Source of the DNA: Selenomonadaceae bacterium UBA2897
Lineage (GTDB): Bacteria; Bacillota; Negativicutes; Selenomonadales; Selenomonadaceae
Length of the DNA stretch: 39,666 nt
NCBI GenBank assembly: GCA_002350105.1
Contig: DEDT01000039.1
Location: 1-39,666, forward strand
Direction of reading: 5' to 3'
The position numbers and the translations under genes are program-made. Numbering within the stretch: the first letter of the stretch is position 1; every line of letters starts with the position of its first letter. Shown here one piece after another: positions 32,679-39,666 of the stretch. The notes beneath the pieces are model-generated. The model did not search any database and had not been told where the DNA came from. It was given only the letters and a program-made list of their open reading frames with translations.

Positions 32679-33119
32679 TCAACTCAGATGATAGAATTTT
32701 ATCCCATAGGCGAGCTCAAAAGCTTCTTCTCCAGCGGGCATACTGATGCCTGTTTCAGCCCAGCAACCATCAGGATCAAGGTAACGCCAATCATTAGATC
32801 CCGTGTTACGATCGATATACATTTTGCGGAGATCATAGTTGTAGAAGAATCGCATGGTCCGAACACTTGAGATATTCGTATTGCCTCGGTCTGCATCATT
32901 AACGGCGCAAACATTGACTGCGATGATGTATTGCGGCGGGTTATACATCTGGACATTCAGGCTGCTCTTGTCAACGTACCAGCCTGTTCCCATGTGCGCA
33001 TCAACCAGTACAAAATTGTCATCCCCGTTGAGATGCCTCGGGTATGAAGCAAACGCGCAAGCTGTCGTCGCAATGAGCACCATCAACGTACAAAGGAAAA
33101 GACGGAATGCTTTCTTCAT
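32679..33119 (-). CDS. Small secreted protein, RxLNGDxN family (first copy)
   Basis: 146 aa. A signal peptide (MKKAFRLFLCTLMVLIATTA, cleavage near AFA) is followed by RHLNGDDNFVLVDAHMGTGW, YVDKSSLNVQMYNPP and a Tyr/Asp-rich beta-type region (FFYNYDLRKMYIDRNTG). The same order of motifs occurs in the gene at 33659: RYLNGDQN, then YVDLSS and a Tyr-rich middle, so the two are related. AT content is higher than in neighbouring genes. No known domain is recognised. It is probably an exported or envelope-associated lineage-specific protein. The GAGGTCC box upstream of the ATG is modest. Confidence 0.8.
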   Translation of the reverse strand: MKKAFRLFLCTLMVLIATTACAFASYPRHLNGDDNFVLVDAHMGTGWYVDKSSLNVQMYNPPQYIIAVNVCAVNDADRGNTNISSVRTMRFFYNYDLRKMYIDRNTGSNDWRYLDPDGCWAETGISMPAGEEAFELAYGIKFYHLS

Positions 33120-33658
33120 TGTAGGACCTCCTCATTTTTGAACCTTTTAATGTCCTATCTACTACTCTATGCACTCCAATGCTAAAGAATGCAGTTTGGG
33201 ATAGAAAAAGGCTGTAAAGAAAGACTGAATCATGAAATGATTATATGGATATACATGTACATTATATAGATAACTGCATAATAAGTAAAGATTTAATATA
33301 GATCTGTCTCGCGTAATTATATCAGTGATAGATTCTATTTTTTGTAGACCATATAAATTATAATTATTGTCTTCGTATGGTGTTAATTTGTGCTATAATA
33401 TTGACTGAATATTCAAAAGGAGGGATATTATTTTGAATATTATATTCTCGGCAGGATTACTCGTCAGACTTCCGCCAATTTCGTTGAAAAAATCTATAGC
33501 ACGTTGAAAAATCATCGCACATGCAAAGACGGCCATTCCTTTGAATACTACCGCTCAGAACAGAGGATTGCTCTGACTGTAGTAACAGCCTTGTTGAAAG
33601 AATCAGCATTAGCTACTTTGATTGATTTATGCTGTGTCTGTTAAGAAAGGATTATCCC
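33120..33658 (+). other. AT-rich intergenic region with promoter, Shine-Dalgarno and degenerate short frames
   Basis: The region is clearly more AT-rich than the rest. TATAAT at 33394 and AGGAGG near 33418 look like a real expression signal. The TTG that follows opens only about 23 codons. A different frame from 33405 to 33644 stays open for 79 codons (LGRITRQTSANFVEKIYS, then SFEYYRSEQRIAL) without a good start. This may be a small gene broken by one frameshift, or chance. Nothing else is recognised. Confidence 0.35.
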
Positions 33659-34147
33659 ATGAAGAAAATTGTTCTGCTTTTATTTCTCTGCCTCTCTGTG
33701 TTTGGTGTAAACGGGTGGAACCTGCCTAACACAGCGAATGCAGGCTTTGCTTTGAACGGTCGTTACCTTAACGGAGACCAAAACTATCCTTTAGCCTATG
33801 GACACGCAGGCTCCATGACTTACGTTGACCTGAGTTCCTGCACATTCGTTTATAATAACGATGAGGAATACGAATTTGCCGCCAATACTTACACGACATC
33901 AAAGATAGGTAATTCTGAGACAGGAACCGTTTATTTCCGCCAAAAGAAAGATGGCGTCAGTCTGCCGGAATACTCGACAAAATACAGCAAAGGCTGGAAG
34001 ACACTGCCATCTTGGAAAAATTATTCAGGCAGTCCTCTCAACTATGGAAGTTATCATACCTTCTTTGACCGTTTCTGTCCTTTTGAGCATTATGAATTCC
34101 TGATTATTTATGAACAGCTCTGGGGCGTCAGCTATTCTGAGCTTTGA
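33659..34147 (+). CDS. Small secreted protein, RxLNGDxN family (second copy)
   Basis: 162 aa from the ATG at 33659 (AAAGGA box); the in-frame ATG ten codons earlier lacks a box. A signal peptide (MKKIVLLLFLCLSVFG, cleavage near ANA) precedes RYLNGDQNYPLAYGHAGSMT, YVDLSSCTFVYNN, and an aromatic, Tyr/Ser/Lys-rich C-terminus that ends in EQLWGVSYSEL. It shares its opening motif series with the divergent gene at 32679. AT-rich, unlike the flanking genes. Function unknown; probably periplasmic or surface. Confidence 0.8.
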   Translation: MKKIVLLLFLCLSVFGVNGWNLPNTANAGFALNGRYLNGDQNYPLAYGHAGSMTYVDLSSCTFVYNNDEEYEFAANTYTTSKIGNSETGTVYFRQKKDGVSLPEYSTKYSKGWKTLPSWKNYSGSPLNYGSYHTFFDRFCPFEHYEFLIIYEQLWGVSYSEL

Positions 34148-34173
34148 TCTCGCTACCACAAAATTCCATCATA

Positions 34174-34221
34174 AAAAACAGCCATATCAAAGGCGTATCG
34201 ACCTTTGATATGGCTGTTTTT
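34174..34221. terminator. Bidirectional terminator between the second secreted protein and the TRAP operon
   Basis: AAAACAGCCATATCAAAGG pairs perfectly with its complement (19 bp) around an 8-base loop, with A and T tails on either side. Confidence 0.93.
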
Positions 34222-34239
34222 ACCGTTCCCTTTTATGTT

Positions 34240-36198
34240 TTATGCCTGTGCCATCTGGAGTTTCTTGTTCTTATGACGGCGCAGCTGGATGAAGAGGATA
34301 CCCAGGAAGAGCACGAGACCAATGGCATCGGTCATGAGGCCCGGCTTGATGAGCAGGAGGCCGCCGACGATGAGGATGATGCGCTCGGGCAGATAGCAGG
34401 TGTCGGCGAGGTAACCGATAAGCGCTGAGGAAAGCGCCACCATGCCGATGATGGCCGTGAGTGTCGTACTGATGAGGCCAAACGCCGTCGCGTCAATCAT
34501 CAGCAACACCGGCGAAAGCACGAACATGTATGGGATGATGAAGGCCGCGATGGCAAGCTTCGAGGCATTGACACCCGTGATGAGCGGGTTGCCGCCCGCG
34601 ATGCCGGAGCCCGCGAAAGCCGCGAGTGCAACCGGCGGCGTCACGTCGGCGATGATGCCGAAGTAGAACACGAACATGTGCGCGCAGAGCACCGGCACGC
34701 CCATCTGCACGAGGGCCGGGGCCGCAATCGTCGAAGTGATGACGTAGTTCGCCGTCGTCGGCACGCCCATGCCGAGCACGATGGCCGTAATCATCGTGAA
34801 GAACATGGTCGGCAACAGCATGCCGCCCGAAAGCTGCAGCAGGCCCGAGGCCAACTTCAGGCCCATACCCGTCTTCGTGACGACGCCGATGACGATACCG
34901 GCGGCCGCACAGGCGACGAGCACGGAGAGTACGTTGCGCGCGCCGTTCTCGAGGCCGCGCACGATCTCGATGGCCGGCATGCGCGTGGATTTACGCAGAG
35001 CCGAGCAGACGATGGCGAGCACGATGGCGACGAGCGCCGCACGCATCGGCGTATAGCCCGAAACGAGCAGATATACGATGATGATGAGTGGCAATGCCAG
35101 ATGGCCGCGCTCCCGCAGGATATTGCCGATTTTCGGCAGCTGGTCACGTGGAATACCTTTCAGGTTGCTGCGCTTGGCCTCGAAATGCACGCCGAGCCAG
35201 ACGCCAGTAAAATAGAGCAAAGCCGGAATCACGGCCGCCTTGACGATGTCGATGTAGGGCACGCCCACGAACTCTGCCATGAGGAAGGCCGCGGCGCCCA
35301 TGACCGGCGGCATGAGCTGGCCGCCCGTGGAGGCCGCCGCCTCGACGGCGCCAGCGAAGTTCTTGTGATAGCCGAGTTTCTTCATCATCGGGATGGTCAA
35401 CGAACCCGTGCCCACAACGTTGGCGACGGAGCTGCCGGAGACCGTGCCCATGAGGCCAGAGGACAGCACGGCGACCTTCGCCGGGCCGCCGCTGGCCCAG
35501 CCAGCAATGGCGTTGGCGAGGTCGATGAAGAACTTGCCGAGGCCCGTGGACTCGAGGTAAGCACCGAAGAGAATGAAGAGGAAGATAAACGTGGCCGAAA
35601 CGCCCAGCGGAATGCCGAAGATACCCTCGGTCGTGAAGTAAAGGTGACCGACAAGCTGGTTGAGATTCAGCCCGCGATGCGCGAGCACACCCGGCATATA
35701 GGGGCCGGCAAAGGCATAGCCGAGGAAAGCCAGCACGACGCAGACCATCGGCAGACCGACGACGCGGCGCGTAGCTTCAATTGCGAGTACGATACCAAGG
35801 ATTCCCATGACCAGATCGACATCCGTGAGCCGCCCCGCCCGCAGCACGAGCTGCTGGTAGTTGAGCAGGATGTAGACCGGCGAAGCCGCGCCCAGTACGG
35901 CGAGCCCCACATCGAGCCAATGAATCTTATGGCGCGACCAGCTCTTGCGGCTCGGATAGAGCAGGAACACCAGCGCCATGCCAAAGCCCAGGTGCACGGC
36001 ACGCTGCAACTGCGCATCCAGCACGCCAAACGCGGCCGTGTAGAGCTGGAACACGGAAAACGTGATGGCCAGTGCCGCCACGAACTTCGCCATGATGCCC
36101 GTGTAGACCATCGTATCGGAATCTTTATCGTATTTCTTGAGGACTTCATCGGCGGTCATTTGCGCCTCTTGTTTCTCCTTATCTTTTTTTTCAGGCAT
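34240..36198 (-). CDS. TRAP transporter fused permease (TAXI type, 4TM + 12TM)
   Basis: 652 aa, with many hydrophobic segments. The N-terminal part corresponds to the small (DctQ-like) subunit fused to the large DctM-like subunit, as in TAXI-TRAP systems. DctM-type signatures are GSSVANVVGTGSLTIPMM, GGQLMPPVMGAAAFLMAEF, and the repeat GMGVPTTANYVITST with FYFGIIADVTPPVALAAF. It imports an organic acid or amino acid with sodium or proton across the inner membrane, fed by the binding protein at 36818. The gene follows DUF1850 by 28 bp. The substrate cannot be told from sequence. Confidence 0.94.
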   Translation of the reverse strand: MPEKKDKEKQEAQMTADEVLKKYDKDSDTMVYTGIMAKFVAALAITFSVFQLYTAAFGVLDAQLQRAVHLGFGMALVFLLYPSRKSWSRHKIHWLDVGLAVLGAASPVYILLNYQQLVLRAGRLTDVDLVMGILGIVLAIEATRRVVGLPMVCVVLAFLGYAFAGPYMPGVLAHRGLNLNQLVGHLYFTTEGIFGIPLGVSATFIFLFILFGAYLESTGLGKFFIDLANAIAGWASGGPAKVAVLSSGLMGTVSGSSVANVVGTGSLTIPMMKKLGYHKNFAGAVEAAASTGGQLMPPVMGAAAFLMAEFVGVPYIDIVKAAVIPALLYFTGVWLGVHFEAKRSNLKGIPRDQLPKIGNILRERGHLALPLIIIVYLLVSGYTPMRAALVAIVLAIVCSALRKSTRMPAIEIVRGLENGARNVLSVLVACAAAGIVIGVVTKTGMGLKLASGLLQLSGGMLLPTMFFTMITAIVLGMGVPTTANYVITSTIAAPALVQMGVPVLCAHMFVFYFGIIADVTPPVALAAFAGSGIAGGNPLITGVNASKLAIAAFIIPYMFVLSPVLLMIDATAFGLISTTLTAIIGMVALSSALIGYLADTCYLPERIILIVGGLLLIKPGLMTDAIGLVLFLGILFIQLRRHKNKKLQMAQA

Positions 36199-36226
36199 AA
36201 AAATCGAAATCCTTTCCTTCTATCAG

Positions 36227-36727
36227 TTACCTTCCCTGCGGCCGCCAAAAAGCGAGCCGCCACAAAGGCAGTACCACGATATCCACCCGCGTCCCCGGGG
36301 GATATGCCTCATAGAGGCGGTACTCCCGCCCTGCGACACTGAGCGTCAGCCGCGTGCCCACACCGGTACGCAGCGTGAGCTGTGGAAAATGCCGATTCAT
36401 GTGATCGAAGACGAAGTAATCCCCCTCCTCGTGGAAATCGCCCTCACTCTCGAGGAAGGGCAACCCCACGCCGAAGGACTGGTAGCGCGTAGAAAGCAGC
36501 GTCAGCGTGCCGTCCTGCTCCACCTGCAGGTTCTCCCAGACCGGCGTCTTCTGCACGGAATGCAGGAACCGGATGGTAAAGGGCAGGCCCGCGTAGGCCG
36601 GCACCTGTGCGATGCGCGTCCCCTGCACGAAAAACGTGAGGCAGGGCTGGCAGAGCAGCCAGCCAATGACCATCAAGGACGCCAACAGGCTGGCCATGGG
36701 ACACGGACGCAGCCACCATTTATCCAC
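36227..36727 (-). CDS. DUF1850 protein of the TAXI-TRAP operon
   Basis: 166 aa. One N-terminal hydrophobic segment (ASLLASLMVIGWLL), then the DUF1850 pattern: PFTIRFLHSVQKTPVWENL, YQSFGVGLPFLESEGDF and a basic, beta-rich end. DUF1850 genes are known to sit between the binding protein and the fused permease of TAXI-TRAP transporters; their role is not established. The single segment suggests an anchored periplasmic domain. Confidence 0.85.
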   Translation of the reverse strand: MDKWWLRPCPMASLLASLMVIGWLLCQPCLTFFVQGTRIAQVPAYAGLPFTIRFLHSVQKTPVWENLQVEQDGTLTLLSTRYQSFGVGLPFLESEGDFHEEGDYFVFDHMNRHFPQLTLRTGVGTRLTLSVAGREYRLYEAYPPGTRVDIVVLPLWRLAFWRPQGR

Positions 36728-36750
36728 CGGCTCACCCTCTTTTCGCCAAG

Positions 36751-36780
36751 AAGAGCCTTCCTCCTCAGGGGAAGGCTCTT
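36751..36780 (-). terminator. Hairpin between the binding-protein gene and DUF1850
   Basis: AAGAGCCTTCC pairs perfectly with GGAAGGCTCTT. Only a weak T tract (CTTCTT) follows on the minus strand, so it is probably a partial terminator or mRNA-stabilising hairpin that favours the binding protein over the permease. Confidence 0.7.
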
Positions 36781-36817
36781 CTTTGAGCGCACGCAGGAAA
36801 TCTGTATCGCTTTATGC

Positions 36818-37804
36818 TTACTGCTCGTCAAAGAATTTCTTCGCACCGGCGTTCATGTCGATGGACATGCCCTTCTGTGCGTTCTCCACCGAGATCAGCT
36901 TGCCCACGGCATGGGAAGCAGCGAGGCGGTCGAGATGCGTGAAGAGTGCCTTGGCGATGTCGTAACCAAGCTTGTCGTTGACCTTCTCGCCCGCGACCAG
37001 CATCGACATGACGGAGACGGAATCCACCGTCTCATCGAAGCCTGCATACGTACCAGCCGGAATCGTCGTCTTCGTGTAGAACGGATACTTCTGAATCAAT
37101 GCCTCGGCCTTATCCTTGTCCACCGGCAACAGGCGGATCTTGTTCTGTGAGGAAATATCCTGTACGGAAGCCGTCGGATAACCTGCCGTGAGGAAGGCCG
37201 CATCGACGTTGCCGTCCTTCAGGGCGCTGGCGCCTTCGCCGAAGGAAAGGTACTGCACCTGGATGTCATCGTAGGTGATGCCGTAAGCGGCGAGGATCTG
37301 ACGCGCATTGGCCTCAGCACCGGAGCCAGCCGCACCGACGGCGACGCGTTTACCCTTGAGGTCGCTGATTTTCTTGATACCGCTGCTATCCAACGTAACG
37401 AACTGGCAGGTCTCCGGGTAGAGTGCGGCGATACCCTTGATGTTATCGACTTTATTGTCCTTGAACATCTCCGTGCCATTGACAGCATAGTAGGTGATAT
37501 CGTTCTGTACGATGGCCAGGTCAACCTCGCCATCCTTGAGCATGTTGATGTTCGCAACAGATGCGCCCGTGCTCTGGGCACTAGCGTTCATGCCCTCGAT
37601 ATTCTCATTGAGGATCTCAGCCATCGCGCCGCCAATCGGATAATACGTGCCGGCCGTTCCGCCCGTGCCGATATTCAGAAACTGCTTACCGCCGCCCCCC
37701 TGACTACCGCTGCCACCACCGCAACCGGCAACCACGGTCACAGCAGCCACCGCCAGCAGGCCAGCTGCCAGCATCTTCTTGATGGAATGGAACTGGAACT
37801 TCAT
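36818..37804 (-). CDS. TAXI family TRAP solute-binding lipoprotein
   Basis: 328 aa. A signal peptide with lipobox (TVVAGC) is followed by a Gly/Ser linker, so the protein should be lipid-anchored or periplasmic. The TAXI signature is FLNIGTGGTAGTYYPIGGAM; then QSTGASVANINML, VDLAIVQNDITYYA and DLKGKRVAVGAAGSGAEANA follow, typical of the family. It captures substrate for the fused permease. A strong AGGAGG box precedes the ATG, and it is the first gene of the operon. Confidence 0.95.
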   Translation of the reverse strand: MKFQFHSIKKMLAAGLLAVAAVTVVAGCGGGSGSQGGGGKQFLNIGTGGTAGTYYPIGGAMAEILNENIEGMNASAQSTGASVANINMLKDGEVDLAIVQNDITYYAVNGTEMFKDNKVDNIKGIAALYPETCQFVTLDSSGIKKISDLKGKRVAVGAAGSGAEANARQILAAYGITYDDIQVQYLSFGEGASALKDGNVDAAFLTAGYPTASVQDISSQNKIRLLPVDKDKAEALIQKYPFYTKTTIPAGTYAGFDETVDSVSVMSMLVAGEKVNDKLGYDIAKALFTHLDRLAASHAVGKLISVENAQKGMSIDMNAGAKKFFDEQ

Positions 37805-37855
37805 CAGGAACCCCTCCTATGTTTTTCTATGTTTCATTTCTATAAATCGTATGTA

Positions 37856-37884
37856 ATTATATCATAGACAGTATACAGCGGCAA
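37856..37884 (-). promoter_or_regulatory. Promoter of the TRAP operon
   Basis: On the minus strand TTGCCG (37879-37884), a 17-base spacer and TATAAT (37856-37861), giving a leader of about 45 bases. Confidence 0.85.
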
Positions 37885-38013
37885 GGTATAAACGTATTAT
37901 TTTTACCGCAACTGTAATGTTTATATGTATACAGAGTGCAACTATCGTTATTTTCTATTTTTCTCGCTTCCCAATTGCAAAAAGTGGGTAGGGGTGAAAT
38001 TTTTGAGGCCATA

Positions 38014-38046
38014 TAAAAACAAGGCCGACACATAAAGCCAGCCTTG
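38014..38046 (-). terminator. Terminator upstream of the TRAP promoter
   Basis: On the minus strand CAAGGC pairs with GCCTTG around a 15-base loop, followed by TTTTTA. It would end transcripts coming from the remnant at 38053. Confidence 0.65.
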
Positions 38047-38052
38047 CCAGAT

Positions 38053-38241
38053 TCAGTGGGTGACGCTGATATTCAGGAACCAATCTTCTTCAACAGCCCC
38101 GCGCGGGCGGATCGTCTTCACATGCTCAGGATATTGAAATAGGGACGGAGTTTCGTGCCGCCCGTAGGGGGCACCTGCCGCCGCATGTCCACGCCCATAC
38201 GACACTGAGCACATAAAAAAGTGGGCAGCCCACACTGCCAC
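38053..38241 (-). other. Possible C-terminal gene remnant
   Basis: A frame ending in RPRGAVEEDWFLNISVTH stops at 38053, directly before a terminator. That is where a real gene end would lie. It has no ribosome binding site and its upstream half overlaps the terminator of the acyltransferase gene. No family is recognised. The rest of 37885-38291 shows only terminators and AT-rich sequence. Confidence 0.25.
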
Positions 38242-38246
38242 CCCAC
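38215..38246 (-). terminator. Terminator of the acyltransferase gene
   Basis: On the minus strand GTGGGGTGGCAG pairs with CTGCCCAC (three bases bulged) and is followed by TTTTTTATG. Confidence 0.75.
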
Positions 38247-38291
38247 ATTATCTTTTTTAAGGAATTTCCATCCATGCACACGCGAGCGACA

Positions 38292-39269
38292 TCAATGCGC
38301 CTTTTTGCGTGGCATGCCCAGCACGAGACGGGCAAGCCATGGCACGCGGCGGATGCCATAACGGCTCAGATAATATGGCAAGGCCAGCGCGGCCACCGTA
38401 CACACGATAAAGGCTGGATAGTAAAGATGCCAATGGTTCCAGAGCAACATACGGAACGGAATCTTAATCATATCGCTAAGGATGTAGATATCCATAGAAT
38501 ACTGCCCAACCACCATCAGCCGCGCGCCCCAGGACGTGCCTTCAAGCCGCAACGAAAACCACAGGCAGGCAAGTGTACCGCAGATAGATGTCAGAAACTT
38601 CAACTGCGGGCAAGCGGGCAGCCAAACATTCATAGCAGCAAAGCATACCACAAGCAGTACCATCTGCCAGCGCTGCATACGCTCCACGAGCTCTGGCTGA
38701 TGCCTTTTGACGTAAATACCGCCGAGGAAATAGAACAGGAAGAACAGCGGTGCATTCGGGAAATGTACGATAGGCTGGACAAAGACAGCCAGCACAGCCG
38801 CCAATAGGAGCAACCAGCCATCGACCCGAAAACGCAGGAGCACCCCCGCCACCGTGCATAAGAACAGCACATAAAGGAACCAAAGCTCTCCCATGGGATT
38901 CACACCCAGTACGATCTGCCACAGATTTCCGATGTCATACGGCTTGTTGGCAAAGGCAGAAAGCACCAGCTTAAACGGCATATAACACAGGCCGACAAAA
39001 AAATAGGGGATCAACAGGCGGCTTACGCGTTTTTTCAGCAACTCACGCACCGAAAAGTTCGCCGTACGTGGCGCCGCCAGATATCCTGAAATAAAGAAAA
39101 AGAGTGGCATATGAAAGCTGTATATCACACTATCCACCCAGCGCAGGCAATCATCGCTGATGCCTCCAGCCGATGTAGCGTCTGGTATACAATGCCCCAC
39201 AACCACCAAAATAATGCCGATCCCCTTCGCAATATCGAGATACGGCAAATACTTCTTTTCCTCCATCAT
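38292..39269 (-). CDS. Acyltransferase family 3 integral membrane protein
   Basis: 325 aa with about ten hydrophobic segments. The N-terminal YLDIAKGIGIILVVVGHCIP carries the family histidine, and YSFHMPLFFFISGYLAAP follows it, as in PF01757 acyltransferases. Such proteins O-acetylate or otherwise acylate cell-surface sugars at the inner membrane. A cluster of Lys/Arg (ELLKKRVSRLLIPYF) is also typical. It is monocistronic. The acceptor, perhaps LPS O-antigen or exopolysaccharide, is unknown. Confidence 0.9.
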   Translation of the reverse strand: MMEEKKYLPYLDIAKGIGIILVVVGHCIPDATSAGGISDDCLRWVDSVIYSFHMPLFFFISGYLAAPRTANFSVRELLKKRVSRLLIPYFFVGLCYMPFKLVLSAFANKPYDIGNLWQIVLGVNPMGELWFLYVLFLCTVAGVLLRFRVDGWLLLLAAVLAVFVQPIVHFPNAPLFFLFYFLGGIYVKRHQPELVERMQRWQMVLLVVCFAAMNVWLPACPQLKFLTSICGTLACLWFSLRLEGTSWGARLMVVGQYSMDIYILSDMIKIPFRMLLWNHWHLYYPAFIVCTVAALALPYYLSRYGIRRVPWLARLVLGMPRKKAH

Positions 39270-39343
39270 ATAATCATCCCCGTCATTATCAAATAATTAC
39301 GGTTCGATTATATAATAAACGTCCCCCCCCGCAAGACAAATTT

Positions 39344-39666
39344 TCAATGTATGCTCACAAACGTAAAAAGTACTAACGCCTGCCCCATGGAATAAGCAAT
39401 ATAAGCCATCATGCCTCCGCTGTCCATAATCTGCACCACGCCCCCATCGCAGAAGGTTTTGGAGGTAATGTGCGGATGGTATCACGCATACCCCAGCAAT
39501 AAGAATTTAATAAAGATAGCCAGCCCCAGTACAAGGCTCAGGATAAACATGCTGCCCCAAAGCAAAAGCATGGTTTGGGAATGCGTTTCTGCCGTACGCC
39601 GCGTATAAGCAGCCGCCAGATAGACCACCGCCCATGGCCAGGGACATGGGCATATTGACATGATCT
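39344..39666 (-). pseudogene. Multi-pass membrane protein (3' part), interrupted by in-frame TGA
   Basis: The frame enters from beyond the window and reads WAVVYLAAAYTRRTAET and a membrane segment MLLLWGSMFILSLVLGLAIF. It meets TGA at 39482-39484 after LLLGYA. The same frame then continues (YHPHITSKTFCDGGVVQIMD, then MMAYIAYSMGQALVLFTFV) to a second stop at 39344. The hydrophobic, gene-like continuation suggests the TGA replaced a sense codon such as TGG. The family is not recognised. Because the 5' part is outside the window, it is uncertain whether the gene is dead or simply ends at the first stop. Confidence 0.5.

Noticed and set aside
34678..36342. A 554-codon plus-strand open frame
   Set aside because: Antisense to the TRAP permease; an extreme His/Arg/Glu composition marks it as a shadow.
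39482..39484. TGA read as tryptophan or selenocysteine
   Set aside because: Other well-supported genes in the window end in TGA, and no SECIS-like hairpin was seen after it. Nonsense mutation is the simpler reading.
1..39666. CRISPR arrays, integrases, transposases or attachment-site duplications
   Set aside because: No regularly spaced repeats with spacers, no recombinase motifs and no tRNA-end duplication beside tRNA-Ser were seen by eye.

Overview
The window is GC-rich chromosomal DNA. It reads as a member of the Selenomonadaceae or a close relative (Negativicutes: Gram-negative-type Firmicutes). The reasons are inferential: a heptosyltransferase-type glycosyltransferase implies an LPS outer membrane, yet there is also a Firmicutes-style T-box leader on trpS, a 6S RNA of Firmicutes type, a DUF896 protein and strong AGGAGG ribosome binding sites. 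No rRNA, CRISPR array, prophage or intact insertion sequence was seen.

Region 1 (1-6300, minus strand) is a signalling island that is largely broken. In order of transcription it holds a LytTR response regulator split by an in-frame TAA, a clostripain-like (C11) protease that has lost its catalytic core, one intact HD-GYP response regulator, two Bmp-type ligand-sensor proteins with internal deletions, a hybrid histidine kinase lacking its phospho-acceptor region, a truncated membrane sensor, and a GHKL kinase frameshifted at an 11-base G tract. Reading frames overlap by ATGA at several joints, so this was probably one operon. Three repeats at about 20-22 bp spacing sit in front of the clostripain promoter and look like LytTR binding sites.

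Region 2 (6470-11100, minus strand) is an intact pectin/hexuronate operon, kdgK-kduI-kduD-eda, with a LacI-type regulator gene upstream. A shared operator-like motif lies in front of both units. Together they convert 5-keto-4-deoxyuronate to pyruvate and glyceraldehyde-3-phosphate.

Region 3 (11160-18350) holds a T-box-controlled trpS, a PHP-family histidinol-phosphatase-like gene, a PAS-GGDEF-GAF protein, serS with a near-consensus promoter, and two lineage-specific hypothetical genes.

Region 4 (18400-29640) holds a probable 6S RNA, a SWIM-SNF2 helicase, a family 9 glycosyltransferase, and a divergent pair consisting of a FakA/DAK2-like protein lacking its metal-binding motif and an unusual FtsA-like protein with an AT-hook-like N-terminus and tandem beta-grasp-like repeats. 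These are followed by rpmF, with a possible pseudoknot leader, and a large secreted nuclease.

Region 5 (29700-34200) is accessory: a DUF896 protein, a DUF4143 ATPase with its core deleted behind an 82-bp palindrome, tRNA-Ser(CGA), an FMN reductase paired with a zincin, and two AT-rich genes for related small secreted proteins.

Region 6 (34240-39666, minus strand) is a TAXI-type TRAP transporter operon (binding protein, DUF1850, fused permease), an acyltransferase-3 membrane protein, and a membrane-protein gene carrying an in-frame TGA that runs off the window.

A recurring theme is gene decay. Nine genes carry frameshifts, nonsense codons or clean internal deletions, while their neighbours are intact. 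Whether this is real decay or an assembly artefact cannot be settled from the sequence alone.
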